Assembly: GCA_021730635.1 (NCBI GenBank)
Contig: JAJNNC010000002.1
Span: 124,001-188,000 of the forward strand
From: Catalimonadaceae bacterium JC749
GTDB taxonomy: Bacteria; Bacteroidota; Bacteroidia; Cytophagales; Cyclobacteriaceae
Direction: 5' to 3'
Length of the DNA: 64,000 nt
In this document: positions 27,091 to 35,741 of the stretch, one piece after another
How positions within the stretch are numbered: the first letter of the stretch is position 1
Layout of the letters: the number at the start of each line of letters is the position of its first letter
Translations under genes and position numbers: made by a program
Notes under the pieces: model-generated
Told to the model about the DNA's origin: nothing
The model's input: the letters and a program-made list of their open reading frames with translations, nothing else
Databases searched by the model: none

Positions 27091-27546
27091 ATGGATATTC
27101 TTGAAATCATCACTGGCAATAAGAAGAAAAGAGCCAAGGGTCATCTAAAAAACTTAATTGAAGTGGCTACTTGCGATGGAAATTTTGATGGGGTGGAAGT
27201 AGATTACCTGTTATCGCTGGCCGGCAGGTTTAAAATTTCGGAAGACGAATTGAAAAAGATTAAAGATAACCCTGAGGTGGTGGATTATCAGGCACCTACG
27301 ACCGATCGGGAAAGATTTGATCATTTATACCAACTGACCTGTATGATGCTGATTGATGGGGAAGTTCATAAAGCAGAATTGCATGTTTGTAAATCATATG
27401 CCAAAAAGCTGAGCTTAAAACCTGAGTTTGTTGACGATATGATTGAAGTGATCAATGAAGATCCAAAAAGAGAAACGCCCACAGAGGTGATTATTGGAAA
27501 ATTACTTAAAATTGCTCAACAGAGAGCCTCCCTGGAGGTCAAATAA
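27091..27546 (+). CDS. TerB-like (tellurite-resistance/DjlA-type helical) protein
   Basis: The 151-residue all-helical protein shows the paired acidic pattern of TerB-like domains: HLKNLIEVATCDGNFDGVEVD and later MLIDGEVHKAELHV, each a helix followed by an acidic turn that may bind a metal ion. No signal peptide is present, so it is probably cytoplasmic. In Bacteroidota such proteins often stand alone, and their function is not settled. The next gene, a DEAD-box helicase, starts about 175 bases later. Confidence 0.8.
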   Translation: MDILEIITGNKKKRAKGHLKNLIEVATCDGNFDGVEVDYLLSLAGRFKISEDELKKIKDNPEVVDYQAPTTDRERFDHLYQLTCMMLIDGEVHKAELHVCKSYAKKLSLKPEFVDDMIEVINEDPKRETPTEVIIGKLLKIAQQRASLEVK

Positions 27547-27721
27547 AACTTTACACTCAGATTCTTTTATTTCTGAAGCCGGTTCATGAATATGAGCTGG
27601 CTATTTTTTTAACAAAAATTTTGTATTTAATTAGATGAAAATATTTTTTCAGTTTTTTCTCAGTTATTAAACAAAAGAAAATCAAAATATTGTTTTCACT
27701 TATACACAACCATTCACAGAT

Positions 27722-28939
27722 TTGAATTTTGAAGATTTTACACTGCACCAGGATATTCTGGAGGGGCTGAAGATGATGGGTTTCAAACAACCGACTCCTA
27801 TCCAGCAACAAACCATTCCGATTATTTTAGAGAACAAAGATTTAATCGCCTGTGCACAGACCGGTACTGGCAAAACTGCTGCCTATTTGTTGCCCTCCCT
27901 GCACCAACTGATCACTGAAAGAAAAGACGGGGTGAATACGCTGGTTTTGGCACCCACCCGGGAACTAGCAATACAGATTGATCAGCAAATAGAAGGTTTC
28001 TCATATTTTACAACTATCAGTTCTATCACAGTGTATGGCGGGAGCGATGGGGCGGCTTTTGAGAAACAAAAAAACGCACTGAAAAGAGGTACTGATATAG
28101 TCATTGCCACGCCTGGCAAATTACTGACCCATCTGAGTCTGGGTTACGTTAAATTGGATCATCTGCAACATTTCATCCTGGATGAGGCAGACCGTATGTT
28201 GGATATGGGGTTTTATGAGGATATCATGCGCATTGTGAGCTTCTTGCCCGAGAAGAGACAAAACCTGCTGTTTTCAGCCACTATGCCTGCCAAGATTCGC
28301 CAGTTGGCTAAAAACATCCTTACCAACCCGGAAGAAATTAATATCGCAATCTCCAAACCGGCAGAAGGAATCCTACAGGCAGCCTTTATGGTTTATGACA
28401 ATCAAAAACTTCCCCTATTAGAGCATTTACTCAATGCCAAGAAAATCAATAGTCTCATCGTTTTCTGTGCCAGGAAAACTACGGTAAAAGAAATCAGCAA
28501 GTCACTGGAAAAACTGGATTATGAAATTGCGGCCATGCATTCGGACCTGGAGCAGAGAGAAAGAGAAGATATTCTCAGGAAATTCAGGAACAAACAGCTA
28601 CAGGTTTTAGTCGCTACCGACATCTTGTCGAGAGGCATCGATGTAGAAGGCATCGAACTGATTATTAATTATGATGTACCCCAGGATGCAGAAGATTATG
28701 TGCACCGGGTAGGCCGTACAGCCCGGGCCGATAGAAAAGGAGCTGCTTTCACTTTTATCAATGATAAAGACCAGTATGCCTTTGCCAGTATTGAACGTCT
28801 GATTGAAACAACTATTACCAAAGCAAAGCTGCCGCAATATATTGGTGAAGGGCCAGCATACGATCCTGACAAATCTAATCGGAAGAAGAGGAAGCGTTTT
28901 ACCAAAGGCAAGTCTAAGAAAACAAAGGGGAAGCCTTAA
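27722..28939 (+). CDS. DEAD-box ATP-dependent RNA helicase (TTG start)
   Basis: The 405-residue helicase has the isolated Phe and Q motif (FKQPTPIQ), Walker [28 protein letters not shown] in [14 protein letters not shown], and motif [18 protein letters not shown], followed by a Lys/Arg-rich tail for RNA binding. The start is a TTG at 27722: the frame has no ATG between the upstream stop (27668-27670) and this codon, and the first internal ATG (near residue 18) would remove the Phe upstream of the Q motif. It resembles RhlE-type helicases involved in ribosome assembly or RNA decay. Its stop overlaps the next convergent gene by 4 bases. Confidence 0.93.
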   Translation: MNFEDFTLHQDILEGLKMMGFKQPTPIQQQTIPIILENKDLIACAQTGTGKTAAYLLPSLHQLITERKDGVNTLVLAPTRELAIQIDQQIEGFSYFTTISSITVYGGSDGAAFEKQKNALKRGTDIVIATPGKLLTHLSLGYVKLDHLQHFILDEADRMLDMGFYEDIMRIVSFLPEKRQNLLFSATMPAKIRQLAKNILTNPEEINIAISKPAEGILQAAFMVYDNQKLPLLEHLLNAKKINSLIVFCARKTTVKEISKSLEKLDYEIAAMHSDLEQREREDILRKFRNKQLQVLVATDILSRGIDVEGIELIINYDVPQDAEDYVHRVGRTARADRKGAAFTFINDKDQYAFASIERLIETTITKAKLPQYIGEGPAYDPDKSNRKKRKRFTKGKSKKTKGKP

Positions 28940-30156
28940 GCTTGGTTCTCCTGCTGTAAAGTGGTGACAATCCGGGTCTGGGAACTCAGCGTTTTGTGGA
29001 CAGGGCATTTATCAGCAATTTCCAGGAGGCGTTTTTTCTGTGCATCATCCAAAGGTCCTTCCAGCTCAATGATCCTTTCTATACGGTCAATTTTATCTTT
29101 TGCATTTTCACAGTGGTTACAATCTTCGGCATAAATTTTTTCATGTTGCAAATGTACCCTTACTTCTTGCAGTGGCCAGCGTTTATGATTGGCATACATC
29201 CGGAGGGTCATCCCGGTGCAGGCTCCCAAACTGGCCGCCAGCAGGTCATAAGGATCAGGGCCCAGATCATTCCCTCCCACAGACTCAGGTTCATCAGCAA
29301 TGAGTGAATGTTGATCGGCAGCGATCTCAGTGGTGAAATCTTTTTGGGTGCGGGTCACTACCTGCTTATCCGAAGTGAGCTGACTGGGTGTAAAGGTTTG
29401 AATATACCGGCTTACCCAACTCATCATGATATTTCCTGCATACAAAGCATCCTGTGGATGAGTGAGCCGGTGATCTGCCTGGTCTAAAGAAATAAAAGAT
29501 TTAGGATGCAAAGTCTGTTGGTATATGGCGGCTGCATGATCAATAGAAATAATCTCATCGGCAGGAGAATGCATAATCAGAATAGGCTTTTTGATCTTTT
29601 TGAATGTCTTTTGTTGCCAGGCTTGCTTCAGATCAGCCATGAATTGTTTTTTGATAGAAAATCTTTGCTGACCCAGTTGCAGGCTGAGCATGTCCTCGGA
29701 GCTTGAGGCATTTGCCTCTTCTACCAACAGTGTGTCGAGATGCTCCGGATTCACAGGCGCACCAATGGTGATCAGTGCTTCTACCGAGCCGATGTGCAGG
29801 CTAGCCAGCAGGATAGCCGTACCTCCCAAAGAGTGGCCTATCAGTAATTTGACAGGTTCATATTCTTTTTTTAAATATTCGGCGCCTGCCAGAATATGCT
29901 CCACACTGACCGTGGAGTTGGTAGTCTGTAAATCACTTTCAGTTTCCTCCTGCTTTTTCTCTACAAACCTTAAGACTGCAAATCCGGCTTGGGTCAACGA
30001 CCGGCAGATATGACCGATAGAAGTCAGGCTGTTTTTGCCGGTCAGGCCATGAGCCAACAGCGCATAAGCTTTCGGTTGTGCGTCGGCAGGCAGTTCTAAT
30101 TGAGCGCTTAACGTTTCCTGCTGATGGGTAGGAATAGAAATGTGTGTGGCAGACAT
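28936..30156 (-). CDS. Alpha/beta hydrolase fused to an OsmC-like peroxiredoxin domain
   Basis: The 406-residue protein has an N-terminal alpha/beta hydrolase (about 1-255; nucleophile elbow IGHSLGGTA, acid and His in HSPADEI and QADHRL). A C-terminal OsmC/Ohr-like domain (about 270-400) has two redox-relevant cysteines, in [12 protein letters not shown] and DKCPVHKTL. This two-domain arrangement is a known family. It probably hydrolyses an ester or acyl compound and reduces an organic hydroperoxide, perhaps handling oxidised lipids. It converges with the helicase gene, overlapping by 4 bases. The two domains are joined without a stop or frameshift. Confidence 0.9.
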   Translation of the reverse strand: MSATHISIPTHQQETLSAQLELPADAQPKAYALLAHGLTGKNSLTSIGHICRSLTQAGFAVLRFVEKKQEETESDLQTTNSTVSVEHILAGAEYLKKEYEPVKLLIGHSLGGTAILLASLHIGSVEALITIGAPVNPEHLDTLLVEEANASSSEDMLSLQLGQQRFSIKKQFMADLKQAWQQKTFKKIKKPILIMHSPADEIISIDHAAAIYQQTLHPKSFISLDQADHRLTHPQDALYAGNIMMSWVSRYIQTFTPSQLTSDKQVVTRTQKDFTTEIAADQHSLIADEPESVGGNDLGPDPYDLLAASLGACTGMTLRMYANHKRWPLQEVRVHLQHEKIYAEDCNHCENAKDKIDRIERIIELEGPLDDAQKKRLLEIADKCPVHKTLSSQTRIVTTLQQENQA

Positions 30157-30276
30157 AATCTTTAATGATAGGCTTTAGCAGCAATATACGTAAATCTTCA
30201 GGTCGGTAGGAAGATGAGCTGTTTTTTTTGAACAGGGCATCAATTGTTAGTCAACACCTCCCGCTTATTATTCAGC

Positions 30277-31080
30277 TCATGGATGGCTGAAGTCCAGATT
30301 ATAAAAAAGGGCCAGCTGAAAGGTGGGATTTCTTTCATAATGGATACCATCTCCTTTGCTGATATATTGATCCATCATGCCGACCTGCACATTTCCCTGG
30401 GGATTAAACTGGAAGCCTAAAGCACCATACAGCCAGTTTTGATCAAAGTTGTTGGGCAAAAAGTTGTCTTCCAGATTGAACCACACTTCATCGAAAAGCA
30501 ACAGAAAGAAGCGTGCAATCCCGGCATCATCCACATAGAGTGGTATTTTGGCCGTAAGCCGGTATCGGAAACGTTGTCTGTACTGGGTTCCGTCAATTTC
30601 ATACCCACCGTTGTTGGTAGCCACAGCCTGACCAATAAACCGTTCTTCCAGGCGGTATCGGTGGCTGAATCCAACTTTACCCGCTGTGTGATCCAGCGTG
30701 ATTTGTTGCCATAAGTTGTTTTCGGGAATGGTAGTAGGAAGCGGTTGTTCTCCATAAGGATACGAGCGAATATAAGTGTAGCCCACGGTAGCAATGGAGT
30801 GGTCAGTGAGTTTGTAATTGATGCTGGGGCGAAATAAAAACTGTTGCCAGGAGGTGATCACCTCTGCCCTTCTGAAATGCAATTCACTGCCAATAGACCA
30901 GCGCTCGGTGAGTTTGAAATCATTGATCATAAAATACCAGCCATTCACACTTTGATCGATGTCTTTGACTTGTCCGAATACTTTGGAGAAAGGAGCTAAA
31001 CTATACAGTATTAATATGGCTACCACTAAAAGATATTTACAGCATGGGGTGATTGTGAGGCCTCTTTTGAAATAGATCAT
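30277..31080 (-). CDS. DUF2490 outer-membrane beta-barrel protein
   Basis: From an ATG at 31080 the protein has 267 residues, with a hydrophobic signal segment ending near SKVFGQ. A start at 31152 would add 24 residues with another hydrophobic run, so the choice is uncertain. The body matches DUF2490: NGWYFMINDFKLTERWSIGS, RAEVITSWQQFLFRPSINY and repeated amphipathic strands with aromatic ends, typical of an outer-membrane barrel. Function is not established for the family. It stands alone on the minus strand. Confidence 0.75.
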   Translation of the reverse strand: MIYFKRGLTITPCCKYLLVVAILILYSLAPFSKVFGQVKDIDQSVNGWYFMINDFKLTERWSIGSELHFRRAEVITSWQQFLFRPSINYKLTDHSIATVGYTYIRSYPYGEQPLPTTIPENNLWQQITLDHTAGKVGFSHRYRLEERFIGQAVATNNGGYEIDGTQYRQRFRYRLTAKIPLYVDDAGIARFFLLLFDEVWFNLEDNFLPNNFDQNWLYGALGFQFNPQGNVQVGMMDQYISKGDGIHYERNPTFQLALFYNLDFSHP

Positions 31081-31391
31081 AGATAACAGGATACTTAAGA
31101 GTATGAGAGATTTTTTTACGGTGGAAAATATCAATTTTTCAGAATAAAGCATGACTTACTATGATGGCAACGGGACTCAGACGCACCAAATAGGACGATA
31201 AATTTTCAACAAAGCAGGATTAGATTACGGACACCTCATCTTGTCAAAGCAGCCCAGAGTGGCTATATTGTCCATCATTGCTATGGGAAATCTCCGGGTT
31301 GACAAAAGGGGCATTCCGGAAAGCCTTAAGAAGATTATAGCGTGTATATTTCTCCATAGAATCATGATAAACGTCTTTACTCATCCATAGT

Positions 31392-31778
31392 ATGATAGAA
31401 ATAGAAGTCAAAAACATAGAAATTGTTCAACAAGTGTATGAGCATTTCAACCAACACGATTGGAAAGGTCTGGCCAATCTGTATGCCGAAAACGCTGACT
31501 TTAAAGATCCTTCCTTTGGACAGGCGGTTGTATCACAAACCAGGCAGCAAATCATTGATAAATATCAGGAAATGGCAGCTATGTTTCCCGATGTGAGAGA
31601 TGATATCGTATCGGTCTATCCTTCCGGAGAAAAACATGTCATTGTCGAGTTTGTCTCCTCCGGAACGGGACCTGATGGTTCCCAATGGACCTTACCCATT
31701 TGTACAATTTTCACTATAGAAAACGGACAAATCACGAGAGATTTTACCTATTACGATCATCCAGGCAATCCTTCGTAG
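31392..31778 (+). CDS. NTF2-like / SnoaL-type small protein
   Basis: The 128-residue protein has the NTF2-like fold pattern: an N-terminal helix (VQQVYEHFNQHDWKGLANLY), ENADFKDPSFG, and a beta sheet with VIVEFVSSGTGPDG and FTIENGQITRDFTYYD. Members include isomerases and small ligand-binding proteins. No catalytic residue can be assigned with confidence. No signal peptide is seen. The gene stands alone upstream of the Tat-exported protein, with a gap of about 225 bases. Confidence 0.8.
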   Translation: MIEIEVKNIEIVQQVYEHFNQHDWKGLANLYAENADFKDPSFGQAVVSQTRQQIIDKYQEMAAMFPDVRDDIVSVYPSGEKHVIVEFVSSGTGPDGSQWTLPICTIFTIENGQITRDFTYYDHPGNPS

Positions 31779-32004
31779 TATTTTCCATAAACGATCCTCA
31801 GTTTGTAGTGGGAAACGAATGTGAGAAGCAGAATGGCCCTTTGCTTTGAGAGGATTCGGATTGTACGGAAGATTAATTAACAGTAGTCTTGTGAAAACAA
31901 TGGACAGGTAGCATGAGGTTAGCCTGTTTGGGTTGCGAAGTAGAAAGGCTTTGGTTATTTTGACAATCACTAACGAAACAAGCCTGCAACCACCTAACCT
32001 ACGC

Positions 32005-33723
32005 ATGAAAAGAAGAATATTTTTGCAACGCCTGGGGACTACTGCCTGTCTCTTCCCACTGTTGAGTAGTTTTTTTCCTGACGAAGCGTATGCATTCCCT
32101 ACGGATATGGATCAATTACTTGAAATATTCGTCAAACACAATGATGATACCATCAGAGAACTCCTGGAAAGGCAGGAAAACGATGCCCAGCATAGGTGGT
32201 TCGGCGCTGTTAAAGACCCCTATGGCATTCATAACCCACAGAGTACTGTAGGCTTTTTGCAGCGGTTGAGCAGTGCATATGTTTCTGAAACTTCACGGTA
32301 TTTCCAAGACGAAACTTTGCTCCAACCCCTGTTACAGGCCAGTCATTATTTGCTCAATGCCCAGCATCCGGATGGGACCATAGACCTGCATGCTACCAAC
32401 TTTCATTCGACACCTGATCTGGGTTTTTCAGTAGAGTCGGTGAGCCTGGCCTATACACTATTGACACAGCATGCCTCACAGGTTTCACAGCCGGTGACAA
32501 CACCCCTGAAAACCTATTTGATGAATGCCGGAAGAGCGTTGCGGATAGGAGGGATCCACACACCCAACCACCGCTGGGTCGTTTGTATGGCATTGGCACG
32601 GATTCATCATCTTTTTCCGGATCCTCTTTATGTTGACAGGGTTAATGAGTGGCTGAACGAAAAGATCGATATTGATGAAGACGGGCAGTATACCGAACAA
32701 AGTACCCTGATTTACAGCCCTACGGTCAATCGTGCGCTCATTACCATAGCCCGCCTGCTTCACAAACCAGAACTGTTGGAACCTGTCCGGAAGAACCTGG
32801 AAATGAGCCTCTATTTGCTGCATGTCAATGGAGAGGGGGTGTCAGAGAGCTCCTGCCGGCAAGACCAGTACCAGCGGGATACCATGCATCGTTATTATTA
32901 TGCTTACCGCTACATGGCCCTTCATGACCAGCACCCTCAATTTGCGGCTATGGCTCAATATCTGGAAGAGCAAGGAGGTGATAGGCTGAGCTATACGTTG
33001 GCTTACTTCCTGGAAGATACTACCCTGAAGAATCCCTTGCCACCCACCGAACCTTTGCCTACCAACTATCTTAAGATATTAACTGGCGCTGACCTGGTGC
33101 GCATTCGCAGAGGAGATCGAGATGCAACCATTCTGGCCAAGAACCCTGTATTTTTTACCTTCTTCAAAGGGAATGCGGTGCTGGAAGGAGTTAGGTTGGC
33201 TTCCGCCTTTTTTGGGATAGGACAGTTTGAGGGTGAAGCGCTGGAGCGGGAAGGTAATGAGTTTGTACTCCGCCAATGGTTGGAGGGGCCCTATTTCCAG
33301 CCTCATCTTGAGGAAAATCTGTCTCCCGATGGCAACTGGGAAAAGATGCCTCGGGAAGACCGTCCGCAGAGTGAGATACAAAAACTTCTCTCAGAGATAC
33401 GTATTCGGGAAACGCACAGCGGTTTTTTGCTTGATATTAACATTCTAGGTACCGACCGGGTACCTGTCGTGCTGGAACTAGCTTTTCGTCAGGGAAGCAA
33501 ACTGGAAGGAGTACGTGAGCTAGAAGAGGAAGATGTGGAAGAAATATATATTCTGGAAGAAGGATATGGTATGCTCCGGGAAGGAGAGCATCAGATACGT
33601 TTTGGTCCCGGAAGGGCTGACCATGAGTGGACACAACTGAGAGGAGCACTGCCAAAGCCGGAAGCCCAGTGTGTGTATCTGACTGGTTTCACCCCCTTCA
33701 AACAGCAAATAACCATAGAATAA
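32005..33723 (+). CDS. Tat-exported protein with an alpha/alpha-toroid-like fold, probable polysaccharide-active enzyme
   Basis: Started at the ATG at 32005 (MKRRIFLQRLG, a twin-arginine-like signal), the protein is 572 residues. A start at 31933 would bury this signal. After the signal, helical repeats over residues 60-370 (HTPNHRWVVCMALARIHH; HRYYYAYRYMA) and a beta-rich C-terminal region recall heparinase or polysaccharide-lyase-type toroid enzymes. No family can be named, and a catalytic His/Tyr pair is only suggested. It is followed after 127 bases by the DUF1080 gene in the same direction, which supports a role in sugar degradation outside the cytoplasm. Confidence 0.6.
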   Translation: MKRRIFLQRLGTTACLFPLLSSFFPDEAYAFPTDMDQLLEIFVKHNDDTIRELLERQENDAQHRWFGAVKDPYGIHNPQSTVGFLQRLSSAYVSETSRYFQDETLLQPLLQASHYLLNAQHPDGTIDLHATNFHSTPDLGFSVESVSLAYTLLTQHASQVSQPVTTPLKTYLMNAGRALRIGGIHTPNHRWVVCMALARIHHLFPDPLYVDRVNEWLNEKIDIDEDGQYTEQSTLIYSPTVNRALITIARLLHKPELLEPVRKNLEMSLYLLHVNGEGVSESSCRQDQYQRDTMHRYYYAYRYMALHDQHPQFAAMAQYLEEQGGDRLSYTLAYFLEDTTLKNPLPPTEPLPTNYLKILTGADLVRIRRGDRDATILAKNPVFFTFFKGNAVLEGVRLASAFFGIGQFEGEALEREGNEFVLRQWLEGPYFQPHLEENLSPDGNWEKMPREDRPQSEIQKLLSEIRIRETHSGFLLDINILGTDRVPVVLELAFRQGSKLEGVRELEEEDVEEIYILEEGYGMLREGEHQIRFGPGRADHEWTQLRGALPKPEAQCVYLTGFTPFKQQITIE

Positions 33724-33850
33724 GGGCAGTCAGGAACAAGGGCAATCTGCCAGCTTCTGATCAATACCGGTAATGTTCTACGGGCATGCCTTTGGTTACT
33801 CTTGAAAGGGGTCAGGATTCATTCTAAATTGCAACATAAAAACTTAGCCT

Positions 33851-34570
33851 ATGAAAAAGCTTAGCTTCCTATTCCTCCTGTGGGGATATCTTCTGTCGTG
33901 CACAGCACCTTCCCAACCTGCCGCTGAAAGCCTTTTTAATGGAAAAGATCTGAGTGGATGGCATGTAGATGTGCCTGACATGGACAATGCCCCTGCTGTG
34001 AAAAGCCCTTTCCTGGTACGCGATGGCTTACTGGTCAGTATGGGCGAACCCAATGGACATCTTATTACCGATGCCGAATACGAAAATTACCGCCTTGAAG
34101 TAGAATACCGCTTTGCCGGAGAGCCTGGCAACTGTGGGGTATTAGTGCATGCCTCTACGCCCCGTGCCTTGTATGAAATGTTTCCTAAGTCTATTGAAGT
34201 ACAGATGATGCATGAAAATGCCGGTGATTTCTGGTGCATTGTAGAAGACATCAAAGTGCCTGACATGGAAGCCCGGCGTGGTCCTCAGGAGGAGTGGGGG
34301 ATTACAGAGGGAAAGCAGCGTCGTATTCTGAACCTCACCGACGGGTCTGAAAAACCGCTGGGATCCTGGAATACCATGACCATTGAATGTCTTGAGGATG
34401 CCATCAAAGTGTGGGTCAATGGCGATCTGGTCAATCATGGCTTTGACGGTACAGCCCATAAAGGGCAGATCGCCCTGCAGGCAGAAGGAGCAGAAGTAGA
34501 ATTTCGGAAATTAGTGTTAACACCGATTACTGCTTTCACGGAAGAGGGCAATACGCAAAATACGAATTGA
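33851..34570 (+). CDS. DUF1080 (concanavalin-like) lipoprotein
   Basis: The 239-residue protein begins with a lipoprotein signal ending at Cys17 (LLSC). The segments LFNGKDLSGWHVD, GNCGVLVHAS, KSIEVQMMHENAGDFW and GSWNTMTIECLEDAIKVWVNG are the hallmarks of DUF1080, a concanavalin-like beta sandwich that includes 3-keto-disaccharide hydrolases. It is probably on the outer membrane or in the periplasm and acts on a glycoside. Its neighbour upstream is the Tat-exported toroid-like protein. Gfo/Idh/MocA oxidoreductases often work with DUF1080 proteins, but the one at 7992 is too far away to be in the same operon. Confidence 0.9.
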   Translation: MKKLSFLFLLWGYLLSCTAPSQPAAESLFNGKDLSGWHVDVPDMDNAPAVKSPFLVRDGLLVSMGEPNGHLITDAEYENYRLEVEYRFAGEPGNCGVLVHASTPRALYEMFPKSIEVQMMHENAGDFWCIVEDIKVPDMEARRGPQEEWGITEGKQRRILNLTDGSEKPLGSWNTMTIECLEDAIKVWVNGDLVNHGFDGTAHKGQIALQAEGAEVEFRKLVLTPITAFTEEGNTQNTN

Positions 34571-34977
34571 GCGAATGAGAAGGGTTTATAGAGGTGGTTT
34601 TGAGTGGTTTCCCATCCAAAGCCTCTCAAAAGATTGCTTTTGCATAAGCTTTTTAAGTTTGGGTGAATACAATTAAAGCTACAAAACCTTCAAAACTGCG
34701 GAGAGAGGTTTTCCTGTTGCATCCTCCAGCTTTGGGTTTGCTTATGCCGGTCAGATACAGTGAATTCAGCCGATGGTCAGCTAGATGCTGCTAGGTTATA
34801 AGATATAGACGCAGCGGGTGGTGAAGCAACGACCTGGTGTTTCAAAACCAGTGCCGGCTAAGGAGGTCGTGGAGATACCAGTATGGAACAGACTAAAAGT
34901 ATAAACGCCAGAAATGATAAGTTCATCCTGGTTTAACCAATACAAATAATTGTAAGGCTATTGCAGTCAGTAGGCAT
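34571..34977. other. Intergenic region with no gene recognised, one candidate structured element
   Basis: No open frame of note occupies this stretch. ACGACCT (34829-34835) can pair with AGGTCGT (34864-34870), and within it CTGGT (34834-34838) can pair with ACCAG (34847-34851). The two foldings share two bases and so compete. No known RNA family was recognised. Confidence 0.35.
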
Positions 34978-35012
34978 AAAAAAACCGCTCATATGCAATG
35001 TATAAGCGGTTT
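34978..35012 (-). terminator. Rho-independent terminator of the tRNA-Met gene
   Basis: On the minus strand AAACCGCTTATA pairs with TATGAGCGGTTT (one G-T wobble) around an 8-10 base loop, followed by a run of T residues. It starts within about five bases of the tRNA 3' end. Confidence 0.9.
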
Positions 35013-35016
35013 GTAG

Positions 35017-35090
35017 TAGCGAGAAGGGGAATTGAACCCCTGACCTCAGGGTTATGAATCCTGCGCTCTAACCATCTGAGCTACCTCGCC
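35017..35090 (-). tRNA. tRNA-Met (anticodon CAT, elongator type)
   Basis: The minus strand folds as a cloverleaf: acceptor GGCGAGG with TCTCGCT (two G-T wobbles), D arm AGCTCAGATGGTTAGAGC, anticodon loop TTCATAA with CAT, and T arm AGGGG/CCCCT with loop TTCAATT. The discriminator is A, and CCA is not encoded. The anticodon stem CAGGA/CCCTG has an A-C mismatch at the pair next to the loop (31-39), where T would be expected at 39. The C34 could mean methionine or lysidine-modified isoleucine; the overall arm sequences favour elongator methionine. Confidence 0.93.
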
Positions 35091-35129
35091 AAAGTCCGTT
35101 CAACCTCTCATAGGTTTGGAAACGGATTG

Positions 35130-35159
35130 CAAAATTACGAAGTTAGACTATAAGTCCAA
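35130..35159 (-). promoter_or_regulatory. Promoter of the tRNA-Met gene
   Basis: On the minus strand TTG (35157-35159), a 19-base spacer and TAATTTTG (35130-35137) match the Bacteroidota consensus. Transcription would start near 35122, about 30 bases before the mature tRNA 5' end. Confidence 0.6.
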
Positions 35160-35276
35160 GTTCTTTAGGGATAAAATTTGCCTCCAAAATAATAATAAAG
35201 GTTGATGGTCTGCAAAAATTATAATACATTGCATTCCAACAAGCTTGCATAAGGTGAGCTTTTAAACTTCGTGAGC

Positions 35277-35678
35277 ATGGAAAATCCTCTCTTTACGGCT
35301 GAGTTCGAATTTAAGGCTTCCCGGAAGATGCTCTATCCTTACCTTAATACAGCGGGCGGCCTGGCTCAATGGTTTGCAGATGATGCAAACATCAATGAAG
35401 ATAAACTGTTTTCCTTCCTTTGGGATGATGAAGAACACAAAGCGCGTCTGGCCGCTCAGCGGCTCAATCGTTATGTGAAGTTTGAGTTTCTGGAGAATGG
35501 AAATGCCTATGCGGAAGATGTACATCTCCCTTATATAGAGATGAAACTGGATGAAAATGATCTGACGGGTACTGTCTTTTTAAAAGTGACGGATACGGCT
35601 ACCACCGATGATGAAGAAGAATTTATTGAAATATGGCGCCAGCTGACAGATGCCCTCCGGGAGATTGTAGGAGGGTAA
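35277..35678 (+). CDS. START-like domain protein
   Basis: The 133-residue protein (from ATG at 35277; a GTG at 35271 would add two residues) starts FTAEFEFKASRKMLYPYLNT and continues GLAQWFADDANI and FSFLWDD. These are the typical opening segments of the START-like/SRPBCC domain found as a stand-alone small protein in Bacteroidota. It is a helix-grip fold with a hydrophobic pocket. The ligand is unknown. The next gene is an LptF/G permease after 63 bases in the same direction. Confidence 0.8.
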   Translation: MENPLFTAEFEFKASRKMLYPYLNTAGGLAQWFADDANINEDKLFSFLWDDEEHKARLAAQRLNRYVKFEFLENGNAYAEDVHLPYIEMKLDENDLTGTVFLKVTDTATTDDEEEFIEIWRQLTDALREIVGG

Positions 35679-35741
35679 CCATTTTAATTTTTTTATGTCA
35701 ACAATGAATAAATAGGCCTTTCCAGATGTTATACAAAAGGC

